Origin: Maribacter polysaccharolyticus
GTDB lineage: Bacteria; Bacteroidota; Bacteroidia; Flavobacteriales; Flavobacteriaceae
NCBI RefSeq assembly: GCF_028882255.1
Contig: NZ_JARBUY010000003.1
Coordinates: 643,018-707,017, forward strand
Direction: 5' to 3'
DNA length: 64,000 bases
In this document: one piece after another, positions 35,140 through 43,745 of the stretch
Layout: each line of letters opens with the position of its first letter
How positions within the stretch are numbered: the first letter of the stretch is position 1
Translations under genes and position numbers: made by a program
Notes under the pieces: generated by a model
The model's input: the letters and a program-made list of their open reading frames with translations, nothing else
What the model was told of the DNA's origin: nothing
The model's database searches: none

Positions 35140-36882
35140 ATGAAAAAAAATAAATTTTTAATATTAGGAATGCTGGTTACATTATTTCTGGCTTCTTGTG
35201 ACAAGGATTTTTTAGAATATGAACCGGAGGGCGTGCTATCCAATGAGAACGTAGCAACTGCGGAAAATGCGGAAGCATTGGTGGTAGCAGCTTATGCAGG
35301 GATTGCCAATGATGAGATGATCGGGCCTTTGACCCATCAATGGGTGTATGGAAGTGTGCGATCGGATGATGCTTATAAAGGCGGTGGAGGCCGAAGTGAT
35401 GTAGATGTAGTAGATCGCTATGAGCAATATAACTTAACCATTCCAGATTATGGGGATTGGATGGCACCCCGCACATGGACCAATTACTACAAGGCCATTT
35501 CAAGGGCTAATTTTGCATTGACCGTAATCAACGACATACCTGATGCGGAATATGCAAATAAGACTTTAAGACAGGCGGAACTTAGGTTTTTAAGAGGGCA
35601 TTCCCACTTTATGTTGAAGCTGTTGTTCAAGAAAATACCCTATATAAAGGAAGGTTTGACCCAAGAAGAAATAGCGGCGGTTTCCAATGATGTGCCGAAC
35701 GATGAATTGTGGAATACAATTGCGGAGGATTTTATTTTTGCTTATAACAATCTTCCCCAATCGCAAGATGAGGTTGGCAGGGCAGATAGAAATGCAGCTG
35801 CAGCCTATATGGCCAAACTTAGGCTTTACCAAGCCTATGAGCAAAATGACCAACATCAGGTCACCACAATAAATCCGGCCAGGCTACAAGAGGTGATTGA
35901 TTATGCTGATGAGGTTGTGGCAGGTCTTGAGGCAGATTATGGCAACAACTTTTTAGATGGTTTTGATAATGGTCCTGAATCTATTTGGGCCGCCCAATTT
36001 TCTATAAATGATGGTACCAAGGTTAGTAGGGTGAGTTTTGTTACAGGACTTAATTCCCCACATGGATCTGCGTTATATGGTTGTTGTGGGTTTCATTTGG
36101 CTAGTCAGAACATGGTAAACGCGTTTAGAACCGATGAAGCAGGACTACCTTTATTGGATAGTTTTAACGATACGGATATACTCACTGCCGTTAATGAGGA
36201 TGGAACCGTAACGCCGGCTGCAGGATTAACGGTTGATCCTAGGTTGGATCATACGGTAGGAGTCCCAGGAAGACCTTTTAAATATAGGAATACAGTGAAT
36301 ACAACAGGTGATATGGTTTATAACTTTACTTGGGCCAGGGATCCAGGAGTTTATGGTTATTTTGGGAATATGAAGGAACAACAAGCTCCGGATTGCTCCT
36401 GTTACGTGAAGGAAGGGCCGTTTGTGGGTACTTCAAAGAATGTTGATTTTATTCGATATGCCGATATCTTACTTTTTAAGGCAGAGGCCTTGATACAATT
36501 GGATCGTTGGGATGAGGCTTTGCCCTTGGTCAATCAGGTTAGGGCACGTGCAGCTGCAAGTACCCAACGTCAAATCGATGCCGGTGCTACGGATATTTAT
36601 AATGTACAAGAATACCTTTCTTTTCCAAATAAAGAATATGCTTGGAAAGCATTAAAATTTGAAAGAAGATTGGAATTTGGGATGGAAGGACCTCGTTTCT
36701 TTGATTTGGTAAGATGGGGAGAGGCTGCAGAAGTGTTGAATGCCTATTTGACCGAGGAAAAAACCAAAAGGGATTTCTTGTCAAATGCAGAATTTACTGC
36801 CGGAAGGGATGAGTACTATCCAATTCCACAAAGGGAAATAGACTTTACGGGAGGTCTTTATAAGCAAAACCCTGGATATTAA
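35140..36882 (+). CDS. SusD/RagB-type glycan-binding lipoprotein
   Basis: The 580-residue protein has the lipobox LFLASC (Cys20) followed by DKDFLEYEPEG, the typical mature start of SusD proteins. TPR-like helices come next (RQAELRFLRGHSHFML), and the C-terminus is conserved (ALKFERRLEFGMEGPRFFDLVRWGEA and YYPIPQREID). It caps the SusC barrel at the cell surface and binds the fructan substrate. Confidence 0.95.
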   Translation: MKKNKFLILGMLVTLFLASCDKDFLEYEPEGVLSNENVATAENAEALVVAAYAGIANDEMIGPLTHQWVYGSVRSDDAYKGGGGRSDVDVVDRYEQYNLTIPDYGDWMAPRTWTNYYKAISRANFALTVINDIPDAEYANKTLRQAELRFLRGHSHFMLKLLFKKIPYIKEGLTQEEIAAVSNDVPNDELWNTIAEDFIFAYNNLPQSQDEVGRADRNAAAAYMAKLRLYQAYEQNDQHQVTTINPARLQEVIDYADEVVAGLEADYGNNFLDGFDNGPESIWAAQFSINDGTKVSRVSFVTGLNSPHGSALYGCCGFHLASQNMVNAFRTDEAGLPLLDSFNDTDILTAVNEDGTVTPAAGLTVDPRLDHTVGVPGRPFKYRNTVNTTGDMVYNFTWARDPGVYGYFGNMKEQQAPDCSCYVKEGPFVGTSKNVDFIRYADILLFKAEALIQLDRWDEALPLVNQVRARAAASTQRQIDAGATDIYNVQEYLSFPNKEYAWKALKFERRLEFGMEGPRFFDLVRWGEAAEVLNAYLTEEKTKRDFLSNAEFTAGRDEYYPIPQREIDFTGGLYKQNPGY

Positions 36883-36914
36883 TATAAGATGAAATTGTTT
36901 GAGTTAGTTTATTA

Positions 36915-36948
36915 GGCACGGAGAGTGGTTTCTTCGTGTCTTTTATTT
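36915..36948 (+). terminator. Hairpin between susD and the sugar kinase
   Basis: GGCACGGAGA and TCTTCGTGTC pair with wobble positions around the loop GTGGTT, then TTTTATTT follows. It may end or attenuate the operon before the kinase gene, whose start at 36961 lies just beyond. Confidence 0.55.
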
Positions 36949-36960
36949 AAAGTTTGGTTT

Positions 36961-37848
36961 ATGAAAAAATTAAATGTGATTTGTTTTGGTGAGGTTTTAT
37001 TCGATAATTTCCCAACACACTCAAAGATTGGCGGGGCTCCCTTGAATGTTTCTTTACGACTAAGGTCATATGATGTAGACGTAAGTATTATAAGTAGTGT
37101 AGGCGATGGTAAATACGGAAATAGGATAATCGACTATCTGAATAATCGTGGGGTCAATACCGATGGGATTCAGATTAGTTCACTTTATCGTACGGGTCAA
37201 GTCAAAGTTAATTTAAATAGTAGTGGGGTGGCAACCTATGATATCTCCTATCCGGTTGCTTGGGATAAAATTACCCCAACAAGTAGTTATGAAAAACAGT
37301 TGAAAGAAAGTGATGTTTTTATTTATGGTAGTCTTGCCTGCAGGGATAGCACATCGAGGGCTACCTTAATGGAGTTATTGCAAATAGCACCTTACAAGGT
37401 TTTTGATGTAAATTTAAGAGCACCATATTATTCGAAGAAGCTGCTTTTGGAATTGATACAGCAAGCCGATTTTGTCAAATTCAATGATGACGAATTGTAT
37501 GAAGTGGCTGAATATCTTGGTTCCAAATTTAACTCCATGGAGCAGACGATTGTATTTTTGGCCGAACAGATTCAAATTGAAACCATTTGCGTAACCAAAG
37601 GGGCGTATGGTGCTGTATTGTATCACCGGAATGTATTTTATTATAATAGTGGATATAGAATTAAGGTTTTGGATACCGTAGGCTCTGGTGATTCATTTTT
37701 GGCTTCGGTAATCTATAAATTGCTAAATGGGGAAGGGCCACAGGAGGCTATCGATTTTGGTTGTGCCGTAGGAGCCTTGGTTGCTAAAAGCGATGGCGCT
37801 AATCCCAAATTGAGCATGCAGGAAATCGCTAAGTTTATGAACCCTTGA
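36961..37848 (+). CDS. PfkB-family sugar kinase, probable fructokinase
   Basis: From the ATG at 36961 (MKKLNVICFGEVLFDNFP) the protein is 295 residues. The 36925 start would overlap the terminator-like hairpin and adds unrelated residues. It has the PfkB substrate region KIGGAPLNVSLRLR and the catalytic signature LDTVGSGDSFLASVIYKLL with the ATP-binding and catalytic Asp. In this locus fructose released by GH32 and imported by the MFS porter would be phosphorylated to fructose-6-phosphate. Cytosolic. Confidence 0.9.
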   Translation: MKKLNVICFGEVLFDNFPTHSKIGGAPLNVSLRLRSYDVDVSIISSVGDGKYGNRIIDYLNNRGVNTDGIQISSLYRTGQVKVNLNSSGVATYDISYPVAWDKITPTSSYEKQLKESDVFIYGSLACRDSTSRATLMELLQIAPYKVFDVNLRAPYYSKKLLLELIQQADFVKFNDDELYEVAEYLGSKFNSMEQTIVFLAEQIQIETICVTKGAYGAVLYHRNVFYYNSGYRIKVLDTVGSGDSFLASVIYKLLNGEGPQEAIDFGCAVGALVAKSDGANPKLSMQEIAKFMNP

Positions 37849-37868
37849 CCTATCGGGTTCTTTAGTTT
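37839..37868 (+). terminator. Terminator after the fructan operon
   Basis: GAACCC (37839-37844) and GGGTTC (37855-37860) pair across the kinase stop codon and are followed by TTTAGTTT. The next 270 bp up to tRNA-Leu copy 2 are AT-rich with no gene seen. Confidence 0.6.
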
Positions 37869-38104
37869 AAATCTTTGCTTGAAAAAGTTCCGATTTTTTG
37901 TGTTGGCAAGATTTTACCGTCAGCTTTTTTGTAATAAAACTAGTACGTAAAAATTTATATCCTAAGGGGGTAATTATATGAAAAATCAGCGTGACAACAA
38001 TTAATAAAGGTGTCTGATAAAATAGGCTTCCCTTCTAAATATTCTTTTTTAATGTTCCCTAAAAGTTGATTCTTGAAATAAGGTTAAATGTATATAATAA
38101 TTAA

Positions 38105-38224
38105 ATCCCGATAACCAAATAGGTTATCGTATTCAGTATGCGGGCGTGGTGGAATTGGTAGACACGCTAGACTTAGGATCTAGTGCCGCAAGGTGTGAGA
38201 GTTCGAGTCTCTCCGCCCGTACAA
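38105..38224 (+). repeat. 120-bp direct repeat, copy 2
   Basis: This is identical to 25336-25455, comprising leader hairpin, tRNA-Leu and three bases. The sequence upstream of the repeat (TATATAATAATTAA) lacks the TATATTTG box found before copy 1. The duplication therefore begins just downstream of the original promoter box. Confidence 0.95.
38140..38221 (+). tRNA. tRNA-Leu (anticodon UAG), copy 2
   Basis: It is identical to the copy at 25371 in all 82 nt and structurally intact (acceptor, D, anticodon TAG, variable and T arms). A clear -7 promoter box is not seen upstream, so its expression is uncertain. A terminator with different sequence follows. Confidence 0.95.
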
Positions 38225-38230
38225 GAAGAA

Positions 38231-38255
38231 AACCTCCGTTTTACGGGGGTTTTTT
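38231..38255 (+). terminator. tRNA-Leu copy 2 terminator
   Basis: AACCTCCG and CGGGGGTT pair with one wobble around the loop TTTTA and are followed by T5. Confidence 0.85.
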
Positions 38256-38330
38256 AGTTTTCGGTGATAGTAGCGGGTAGGGACCGGTCTGGACAAGGGC
38301 GGAAAGTCTTACCGCCTATAGAAGTAAAAA

Positions 38331-38357
38331 GCCCTCCGATAGCGGAGGGCTTTTTTT
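38331..38357. terminator. Strong hairpin terminator
   Basis: GCCCTCCG and CGGAGGGC form a perfect 8-bp GC-rich stem with the loop ATAG, followed by seven T and preceded by A5. It lies in a 317-bp gap between tRNA copy 2 and galT with no other convincing feature. Confidence 0.85.
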
Positions 38358-38538
38358 GTTTATGGGACCCGATCGGATTGGGTATGGGGTCCGGAAAATA
38401 TCGATTCGCCCGGAGAGGGGATTGTATATATGGATATGTTACGACAGGGAAAAGTGCATGTCTCCAAAGATCAGAGCTCTTGAATAAGGAAATTACTCCC
38501 TATACAAAGAAAAGGGTTGGTCCCTGTCCTTGAAAGGG

Positions 38539-39564
38539 TCACACTTTTATCAATTGTTTTAGTTGGTCACAGGCGAATTCAGCGGTAATATCACGTTGGG
38601 GCGAGCCGAACATCTCATAACCTACCATGAATTTCTTTACGGTGGCACTTCGCAATAACGGCGGATAAAAACTCATGTGCCAATGCCAATGGCTGTTGTC
38701 CTTGTCATTGGTGGGGGCTTGATGTATACCGCTCGAGTACGGGAAGGAAGTGTTGAATAGTTTGTCGTACGCTTTGGTTAAAACCGAAATGGCTTCGGCA
38801 AAAAGCAACGTTTCATGGCCTTTTAATCCAAGAATGTTGGGCTGATGCCTTTTTGGGACGATCATGGTTTCATAAGGCCAAACGGCCCAAAAAGGGACGA
38901 GCACCACAAAGGCATCATTCTCAAAAATAATGCGTTCTTGTTTTGATAGCTCCTGGTCGAGATAATCCCCTAAAAGACTGCGGTTTTTTTTATTGAAATA
39001 TTCTGATTGGTTTTCATCCTTTTTGATGATTTCATTGGGAAGGCTCGATTGACTCCATATTTGTCCGTGTGGATGGGGATTACTACAGCCCATAACAGCC
39101 CCCTTATTTTCGAATATTTGAACGTATTCGATAAAATCATTATCTGCAAGTGCCTTGTATTCCCGTTGCCAGGCAAAGACCACTTTTTCAATTTCCGAGG
39201 GATCCATTTCGGCCAAACTTTTTGAGTGGTCGGGGCTAAAGCAGATTACTTTGCAAATGCCTTGCTCACTTTGGGCGGTAAGCAGGCCATCCTCTATAGT
39301 GAATTCTTTGGAACCGGTTTGCAGGGCCGCAAAATCGTTGGTGAATACGAATACATCTTCGTAATTTGGGTTTGTCTCCCCATTGATCCTTTTGTTTCCT
39401 GCACATAAATAACAATTGGGGTCATGTACGGGGCGTACTTCGTTGGACACCGCTTCATTTTGACCTTGCCAAGGTCGTTTGGCACGATGCGGTGAAACCA
39501 AAACCCATTCCCCGGTTAAAATATTAAGGCGTTTATGCGAATAATCCTGTAGATCCGAATTCAT
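38539..39564 (-). CDS. galT: Galactose-1-phosphate uridylyltransferase
   Basis: The 341-residue protein shows RLNILTGEWVLVSPHRAKRPWQG, the zinc-site CYLCAGNKR, and the active-site motif GCSNPHPHGQIW, with the uridylylated His in HPHGQ. HWHWHMSFYPPLLRS lies near the C-terminus. It converts galactose-1-phosphate and UDP-glucose to UDP-galactose and glucose-1-phosphate in the Leloir pathway. It lies 21 bp after galK in the gntR-galK-galT unit. Cytosolic. Confidence 0.96.
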   Translation of the reverse strand: MNSDLQDYSHKRLNILTGEWVLVSPHRAKRPWQGQNEAVSNEVRPVHDPNCYLCAGNKRINGETNPNYEDVFVFTNDFAALQTGSKEFTIEDGLLTAQSEQGICKVICFSPDHSKSLAEMDPSEIEKVVFAWQREYKALADNDFIEYVQIFENKGAVMGCSNPHPHGQIWSQSSLPNEIIKKDENQSEYFNKKNRSLLGDYLDQELSKQERIIFENDAFVVLVPFWAVWPYETMIVPKRHQPNILGLKGHETLLFAEAISVLTKAYDKLFNTSFPYSSGIHQAPTNDKDNSHWHWHMSFYPPLLRSATVKKFMVGYEMFGSPQRDITAEFACDQLKQLIKV

Positions 39565-39585
39565 TTTGATTGATATTAAGTTTAA

Positions 39586-40734
39586 TTAGGTTAGTAAATG
39601 TGTTCCTTGGGAAAGTTTTACGTCATAAATTGAACATTCTCTATTGAATTGGGCTTTGTAAGCTTTTGAAGCTTGAGTTTTAAAGTTTTCCGCCCCGTCT
39701 TTTGCAACCAGATTTATGGTGCAACCGCCAAAGCCACCACCCATCATCCTAGCCCCTAAAACATGTTCGTTGAGTTTGGCTTGCCCAACCAGGAAATCCA
39801 ATTCATCGCAACTTACCTTGTATTGGTTTTGCAATCCTTCATGTGAAGCGTAAAGTAGTTTTCCAAGGGCTGCCAAATCACCTTGTTGCATGGCTTTTGA
39901 GGCAGCGATCGCACGTTCGTTTTCCTGAATGACGTAGCGTACTTTTTGGTAGTTTTCTGGACTTATCTTATCCTTTATCGATGCTAAGTCAAGTTCGGTG
40001 GCATCCCGTAAAGCGGGAATATTGAGCATTTTGGCAACCGATTCACATACCGAACGCCTATCATTGTATGCACTGTCCGATAAGCTGTGTTTTACATTCG
40101 TGTTTATTAGTACGAATTCGTGGTGTTGAAAATCAATTTCAAAAGATTCGGAGGTTATGGTCCTGCAGTCGAGTAACAGGGCTTTGTTTTCAATACCGAA
40201 CATACTGGCGTATTGATCCATAATGCCACATTTGACCCCAACGTGGTTATGTTCTGCCTGTTGTGAGATCAATATCATCTCATGTTTGGATAATCCTAAT
40301 TTAAAAACCTCGTTCAAGCCAAAGACCACACTGTTTTCCAGAGCGGCAGAGGAAGACATACCGGAACCTACGGGAATATTGCCGCCAAAAACAATATTGA
40401 AGTTTCCAACGCTTTTACCGATCTTTTGAATTTCGGCAACAACCCCCAATAGGTAGTTTTGCCAGCTCCCCTGGGCTAAAGGGTCAAGGTTTTTCAATGA
40501 AAACAGGAAGGTTTCTTCTTTATCGGAGGCGTAAGCTGTACAGCTATCGGAATCACTTTTGTTAATGGCGGCTACGATACCTTTATCCACTGCAGCGGGG
40601 AATACGAACCCATCGTTGTAATCGGTATGTTCCCCAATGATATTGATTCTGCCGGGGGAGAAAACCATAACGGGTTCACTTTCGAATTTAGAGACGAATT
40701 CGTTCTTCACATTTTTTAATAAAGATGTATTCAT
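39586..40734 (-). CDS. galK: Galactokinase
   Basis: From ATG 40734 (MNTSLLKNVKNEF) the protein is 382 residues, the usual galactokinase length. An in-frame extension to 40827 is not family-like. Motifs are PGRINIIGEHTDYNDGFVFP (galactokinase signature), IPVGSGMSSSAALE (GHMP ATP-binding loop) and GARMMGGGFGGCTI. It phosphorylates galactose to galactose-1-phosphate for GalT. It probably shares the GntR-controlled transcript upstream, supplying catabolism for galactose released by the neighbouring polysaccharide locus. Confidence 0.96.
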   Translation of the reverse strand: MNTSLLKNVKNEFVSKFESEPVMVFSPGRINIIGEHTDYNDGFVFPAAVDKGIVAAINKSDSDSCTAYASDKEETFLFSLKNLDPLAQGSWQNYLLGVVAEIQKIGKSVGNFNIVFGGNIPVGSGMSSSAALENSVVFGLNEVFKLGLSKHEMILISQQAEHNHVGVKCGIMDQYASMFGIENKALLLDCRTITSESFEIDFQHHEFVLINTNVKHSLSDSAYNDRRSVCESVAKMLNIPALRDATELDLASIKDKISPENYQKVRYVIQENERAIAASKAMQQGDLAALGKLLYASHEGLQNQYKVSCDELDFLVGQAKLNEHVLGARMMGGGFGGCTINLVAKDGAENFKTQASKAYKAQFNRECSIYDVKLSQGTHLLT

Positions 40735-40753
40735 TTTATTGTCGTGTATTAAA

Positions 40754-40918
40754 TTATAGGCTCCAAACGATGTTATGTCCATTTCCGGGTATTGGAACGG
40801 AACCATCAGGGAAAGCCTCAGACCCAATATGGGGCGTACCTTTTAAGGCTGTAGTTCTTCGTCCTGGGGCTATATGGTTTTCTGTATCCTGTTTATGGTT
40901 CGAATTGGACATAGGCAT
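40754..40918 (-). CDS. Small ORF between gntR and galK (54 aa)
   Basis: In the same frame as gntR and 9 bp after its stop, ATG 40918 opens 54 codons (MPMSNSNHKQDTENHIAPGR to PGNGHNIVWSL) ending 20 bp before galK. The translation contains a protein-like stretch (TPHIGSEAFPDGSVPIPGNG), but I recognise no family. It may be a small gene, a decayed gene end, or chance. Confidence 0.3.
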   Translation of the reverse strand: MPMSNSNHKQDTENHIAPGRRTTALKGTPHIGSEAFPDGSVPIPGNGHNIVWSL

Positions 40919-40927
40919 GTATTGGAA

Positions 40928-41926
40928 TCACAATGAATTTCTAAGAATAAGGTTGGAGGTGTTTTCTATCTGACGTTTTTCCTTGGAAAGGATCATTTTT
41001 GCCAATTGATTCCCCATTTCATAAAAATCCGTTGAAATGGTGGTGATCCCACCTTCCACGATTTCTTTGAGCAACGTATCATTGTAGGAGATGATCCCAA
41101 TGTCTTTGGAAAGTACCAATCCGGCTTCTTTGATTCTCTTGATGATCCGTAATAGATCTTTATCGTCGGGGATTATATATACCTCCCCTTTTTTAGGGAT
41201 GCGCCCTTGTAATGATTGAATTACCGAATTTTCAATGCCATTCGATGCGCAAAACTTGTTGAAGCCATCAAGCATGCCTTGGGGTTGTCTGTCGGGATTG
41301 AAAAGCAAGATCAATTCCCTGTAATTCTCGATCAGATGTAGTACGGAGCTAAGGTTATTGATGATGTCTTTTTCAAAATTTTGATATATGGCAGCGTATT
41401 GGACCAAATTATCTTGAATCTGATCTAAGATATAAACCTTGTCTTTCGGTAGAATTTCAATGGCTGAATTTGCCTGCTTCAGGTTGGCGGGCATTATCAC
41501 ATAATAATTGTAATTGCCGTTGCTTTCATAGATCAGGTTGTTGAACATTTCAGGGTTGAAATGGTGGAAGAAAATTTCAACTTTGATGTTTTCTTCCAAA
41601 TTTTCAAGAAACGAATTGTACAGGTCCTCTTTAAATGAATTGAGTTCATCAAAGAGCAAGAATATTTTTTGGGAAACTGTTATATCCTCGTTCAGGACAT
41701 AATACCCCTTTCCGACGACCGATTGTATGATGCCTCTGGCCTTTAATTCATTGAAGGCCATTAGAACGGTATCCCGCGAAAGTTTGTAGGTATCCCTGAT
41801 GAAGTTTATTGAGGGTAATTGATCGCCTTTTTTCAATTTACCATCAATAATGGCCTCCTCGATCGAAGCGATGATCTGCTTGTATTTCGGAGTCCCTTTT
41901 TTTTGTTCAATGTTGATAATACCCAT
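40928..41926 (-). CDS. GntR-family regulator with sugar-binding-like domain
   Basis: The 332-residue protein has an N-terminal GntR winged helix (TPKYKQIIASIEEAII, GDQLPSINFIRDTYKLSRDTVLMAFNELKARGII). Its C-terminal domain resembles LacI/periplasmic sugar-binding folds (KDIGIISYNDTLLKEIVEGGITTIS and a final QLAKMIL), a design common in Bacteroidota sugar loci. The 16-bp dyad ACTAGTAGGTACTAGT sits in its own promoter region, shared with the divergent symporter, and again upstream of the GH97 operon. It is likely a galactose-responsive repressor; the effector is inferred. Confidence 0.9.
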   Translation of the reverse strand: MGIINIEQKKGTPKYKQIIASIEEAIIDGKLKKGDQLPSINFIRDTYKLSRDTVLMAFNELKARGIIQSVVGKGYYVLNEDITVSQKIFLLFDELNSFKEDLYNSFLENLEENIKVEIFFHHFNPEMFNNLIYESNGNYNYYVIMPANLKQANSAIEILPKDKVYILDQIQDNLVQYAAIYQNFEKDIINNLSSVLHLIENYRELILLFNPDRQPQGMLDGFNKFCASNGIENSVIQSLQGRIPKKGEVYIIPDDKDLLRIIKRIKEAGLVLSKDIGIISYNDTLLKEIVEGGITTISTDFYEMGNQLAKMILSKEKRQIENTSNLILRNSL

Positions 41927-41930
41927 GCGG

Positions 41931-41973
41931 CAAAGGTATTGAAATATTTTAAATAATACTAGTAGGTACTAGT
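41931..41973. promoter_or_regulatory. GntR-type operator and minus-strand -7 box
   Basis: ACTAGTAGGTACTAGT (41958-41973) is a near-perfect dyad whose reverse complement occurs exactly at 56883-56898. On the minus strand TACCTTTG (41938 to 41931) is a perfect TAnnTTTG -7 box. It ends 5 bp before the gntR ATG, so the gntR transcript may be leaderless. On the plus strand TAAATTCG (41997-42004) is a weaker -7 candidate for the symporter. Confidence 0.75.
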
Positions 41974-42098
41974 AGGTTTTATTTAAAAATATTTCTTAAA
42001 TTCGTAGCGTTGTCGAACATCTTATGGGGCTTTATGCCATGGAATCGAATAACCGTTGTTCGTGATAACGCCAACTTAAAGAAACTAAATAAGCAACT

Positions 42099-43745
42099 AT
42101 GACAAGTGGATTTGGATTTTGGGATTATGCCGTTTTTATAGCATATGCCGTATTGATTTTGGGAGTGGGATTATGGGTGTCCCGTGATAAAAAGGGGCAT
42201 GAAAAAAATGCGGAAGACTATTTTTTGGCAAGTAAATCATTGCCATGGTGGGCGATAGGAACCTCGCTGATAGCCGCTAATATTTCCGCAGAGCAATTCA
42301 TTGGAATGTCGGGGTCGGGGTTTGCCCTTGGGCTGGCCATTGCTTCCTATGAATGGATGGGGGCGATCACGTTGATCATTGTGGGGAAATACTTTTTGCC
42401 CATATTTATCCAGAAAGGACTTTATACCATTCCCGAGTTTGTTGAAAAAAGATTTTCCACCAACCTAAAGACCATACTGGCCGTTTTTTGGATTGCATTA
42501 TACGTGTTTGTAAATCTGGCTTCGGTTTTGTATTTGGGGGCATTGGCCATAGAAACCATTATGGGTGTTGATATGATATATGCCGTTATTGGTTTGGCAT
42601 TGTTTGCGGCCGCCTATTCTTTATATGGTGGGTTATCGGCTGTTGCATGGACCGATGTAATTCAGGTGGTGTTTTTGGTTTTAGGTGGATTGGCGACCAC
42701 GTATCTGGCCTTGAATACGGTTTCCGGTGGCGAAGGGCTTCTCTCCGGTTTTTATACGGTAATGGAAGTTGCCCCTGAAAAATTCCATATGATTTTGGAG
42801 GAATTCACTGCCGATGGGGGTAAAAATCCCAATTATTTGGATTTGCCGGGTATTTGGGTCCTTGTAGGTGGTTTATGGGTAGCGAATATATACTATTGGG
42901 GGTTCAACCAGTATATCATACAACGTACATTGGCCGCAAAATCATTGGGGGAATCCCAAAAGGGTATTTTATTGGCTGCAGCTTTGAAAATTGTGATTCC
43001 TTTAATTGTCGTGATTCCAGGCATAGCAGCCTATGTGATGGTCAACGACCCTTCGATCATGGCACGATTGGGAGAAGCTGGGCAGCTCAACCTTCCATCC
43101 ATGGAACAAGCCGATAAAGCCTATCCCTGGTTGTTGCAATTCTTGCCCGTAGGATTGAAAGGTGTGGCTTTTGCGGCTTTGGCGGCAGCTATCGTTTCGT
43201 CGTTGGCATCGATGTTGAATTCCACCTCCACCATTTTCACAATGGATATTTATAAACAATACATCAATAAAAATGCCGATGACAAGACTACCGTGAATGT
43301 AGGGCGTATTTCAGCCACTGTTGCTCTGATCATCGCTGTGGTCATGGCACCACTTTTGGGAGGGATCGACCAAGCTTTCCAATTTATCCAAGAATGGACA
43401 GGGGTAGTAAGTCCGGGTATTTTAGCGGTGTTTGTTTTAGGTCTTTTTTGGAAAAAAACCACCAATAATGGGGCGATTTGGGGTGCTCTTTTATCCATAC
43501 CGATTGCTTTGTTGTTGAAATATATTCCCATTGCGGCTTTGGAACCTTGGATGCACCAAATGGGATTGACGGCAGTTTTTACCATGATGATCATTATGGG
43601 GGTAAGCCATCTTGAAACCAAAGGGAAAGATGATGCCAAAGGAATTACCTTGTCCAAAAAACTATTCGAAACCTCCCCATTGTTCAATATCGGGTCTTTT
43701 GTTCTTTGCGTTGTCATCGCTGTTTTGTATTGTTTGTTCTGGTAA
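42099..43745 (+). CDS. SSS-family sodium/sugar symporter (SGLT-like)
   Basis: The 548-residue protein has about 14 membrane helices and the sodium:solute symporter patterns. The first helix is FWDYAVFIAYAVLILGVGLWVSRD, followed by DYFLASKSLPWWAIGTSLIAANISAEQFIGMSGSGF, and by AAIVSSLASMLNSTSTIFTMDIYK around the sodium site. Similarity in type to the Vibrio galactose transporter and its divergent position from gntR-galK-galT suggest sodium-driven galactose import. It is likely derepressed by the GntR regulator. Confidence 0.9.
   Translation: MTSGFGFWDYAVFIAYAVLILGVGLWVSRDKKGHEKNAEDYFLASKSLPWWAIGTSLIAANISAEQFIGMSGSGFALGLAIASYEWMGAITLIIVGKYFLPIFIQKGLYTIPEFVEKRFSTNLKTILAVFWIALYVFVNLASVLYLGALAIETIMGVDMIYAVIGLALFAAAYSLYGGLSAVAWTDVIQVVFLVLGGLATTYLALNTVSGGEGLLSGFYTVMEVAPEKFHMILEEFTADGGKNPNYLDLPGIWVLVGGLWVANIYYWGFNQYIIQRTLAAKSLGESQKGILLAAALKIVIPLIVVIPGIAAYVMVNDPSIMARLGEAGQLNLPSMEQADKAYPWLLQFLPVGLKGVAFAALAAAIVSSLASMLNSTSTIFTMDIYKQYINKNADDKTTVNVGRISATVALIIAVVMAPLLGGIDQAFQFIQEWTGVVSPGILAVFVLGLFWKKTTNNGAIWGALLSIPIALLLKYIPIAALEPWMHQMGLTAVFTMMIIMGVSHLETKGKDDAKGITLSKKLFETSPLFNIGSFVLCVVIAVLYCLFW

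Noticed and set aside
25456-38104. Integrase or transposase within the tRNA-bracketed island
   Set aside because: All large ORFs there are accounted for by fructan genes, and no recombinase fragment was recognised.
38264-38533. 89-codon plus-strand ORF after tRNA-Leu copy 2
   Set aside because: It reads straight through a perfect GC-rich terminator hairpin, its translation has no family character, and it is more likely chance in a non-coding gap.
40735-40827. N-terminal extension of galactokinase to the ATG at 40827
   Set aside because: The extra 31 residues do not look like galactokinase, and the ATG at 40734 gives the family length.
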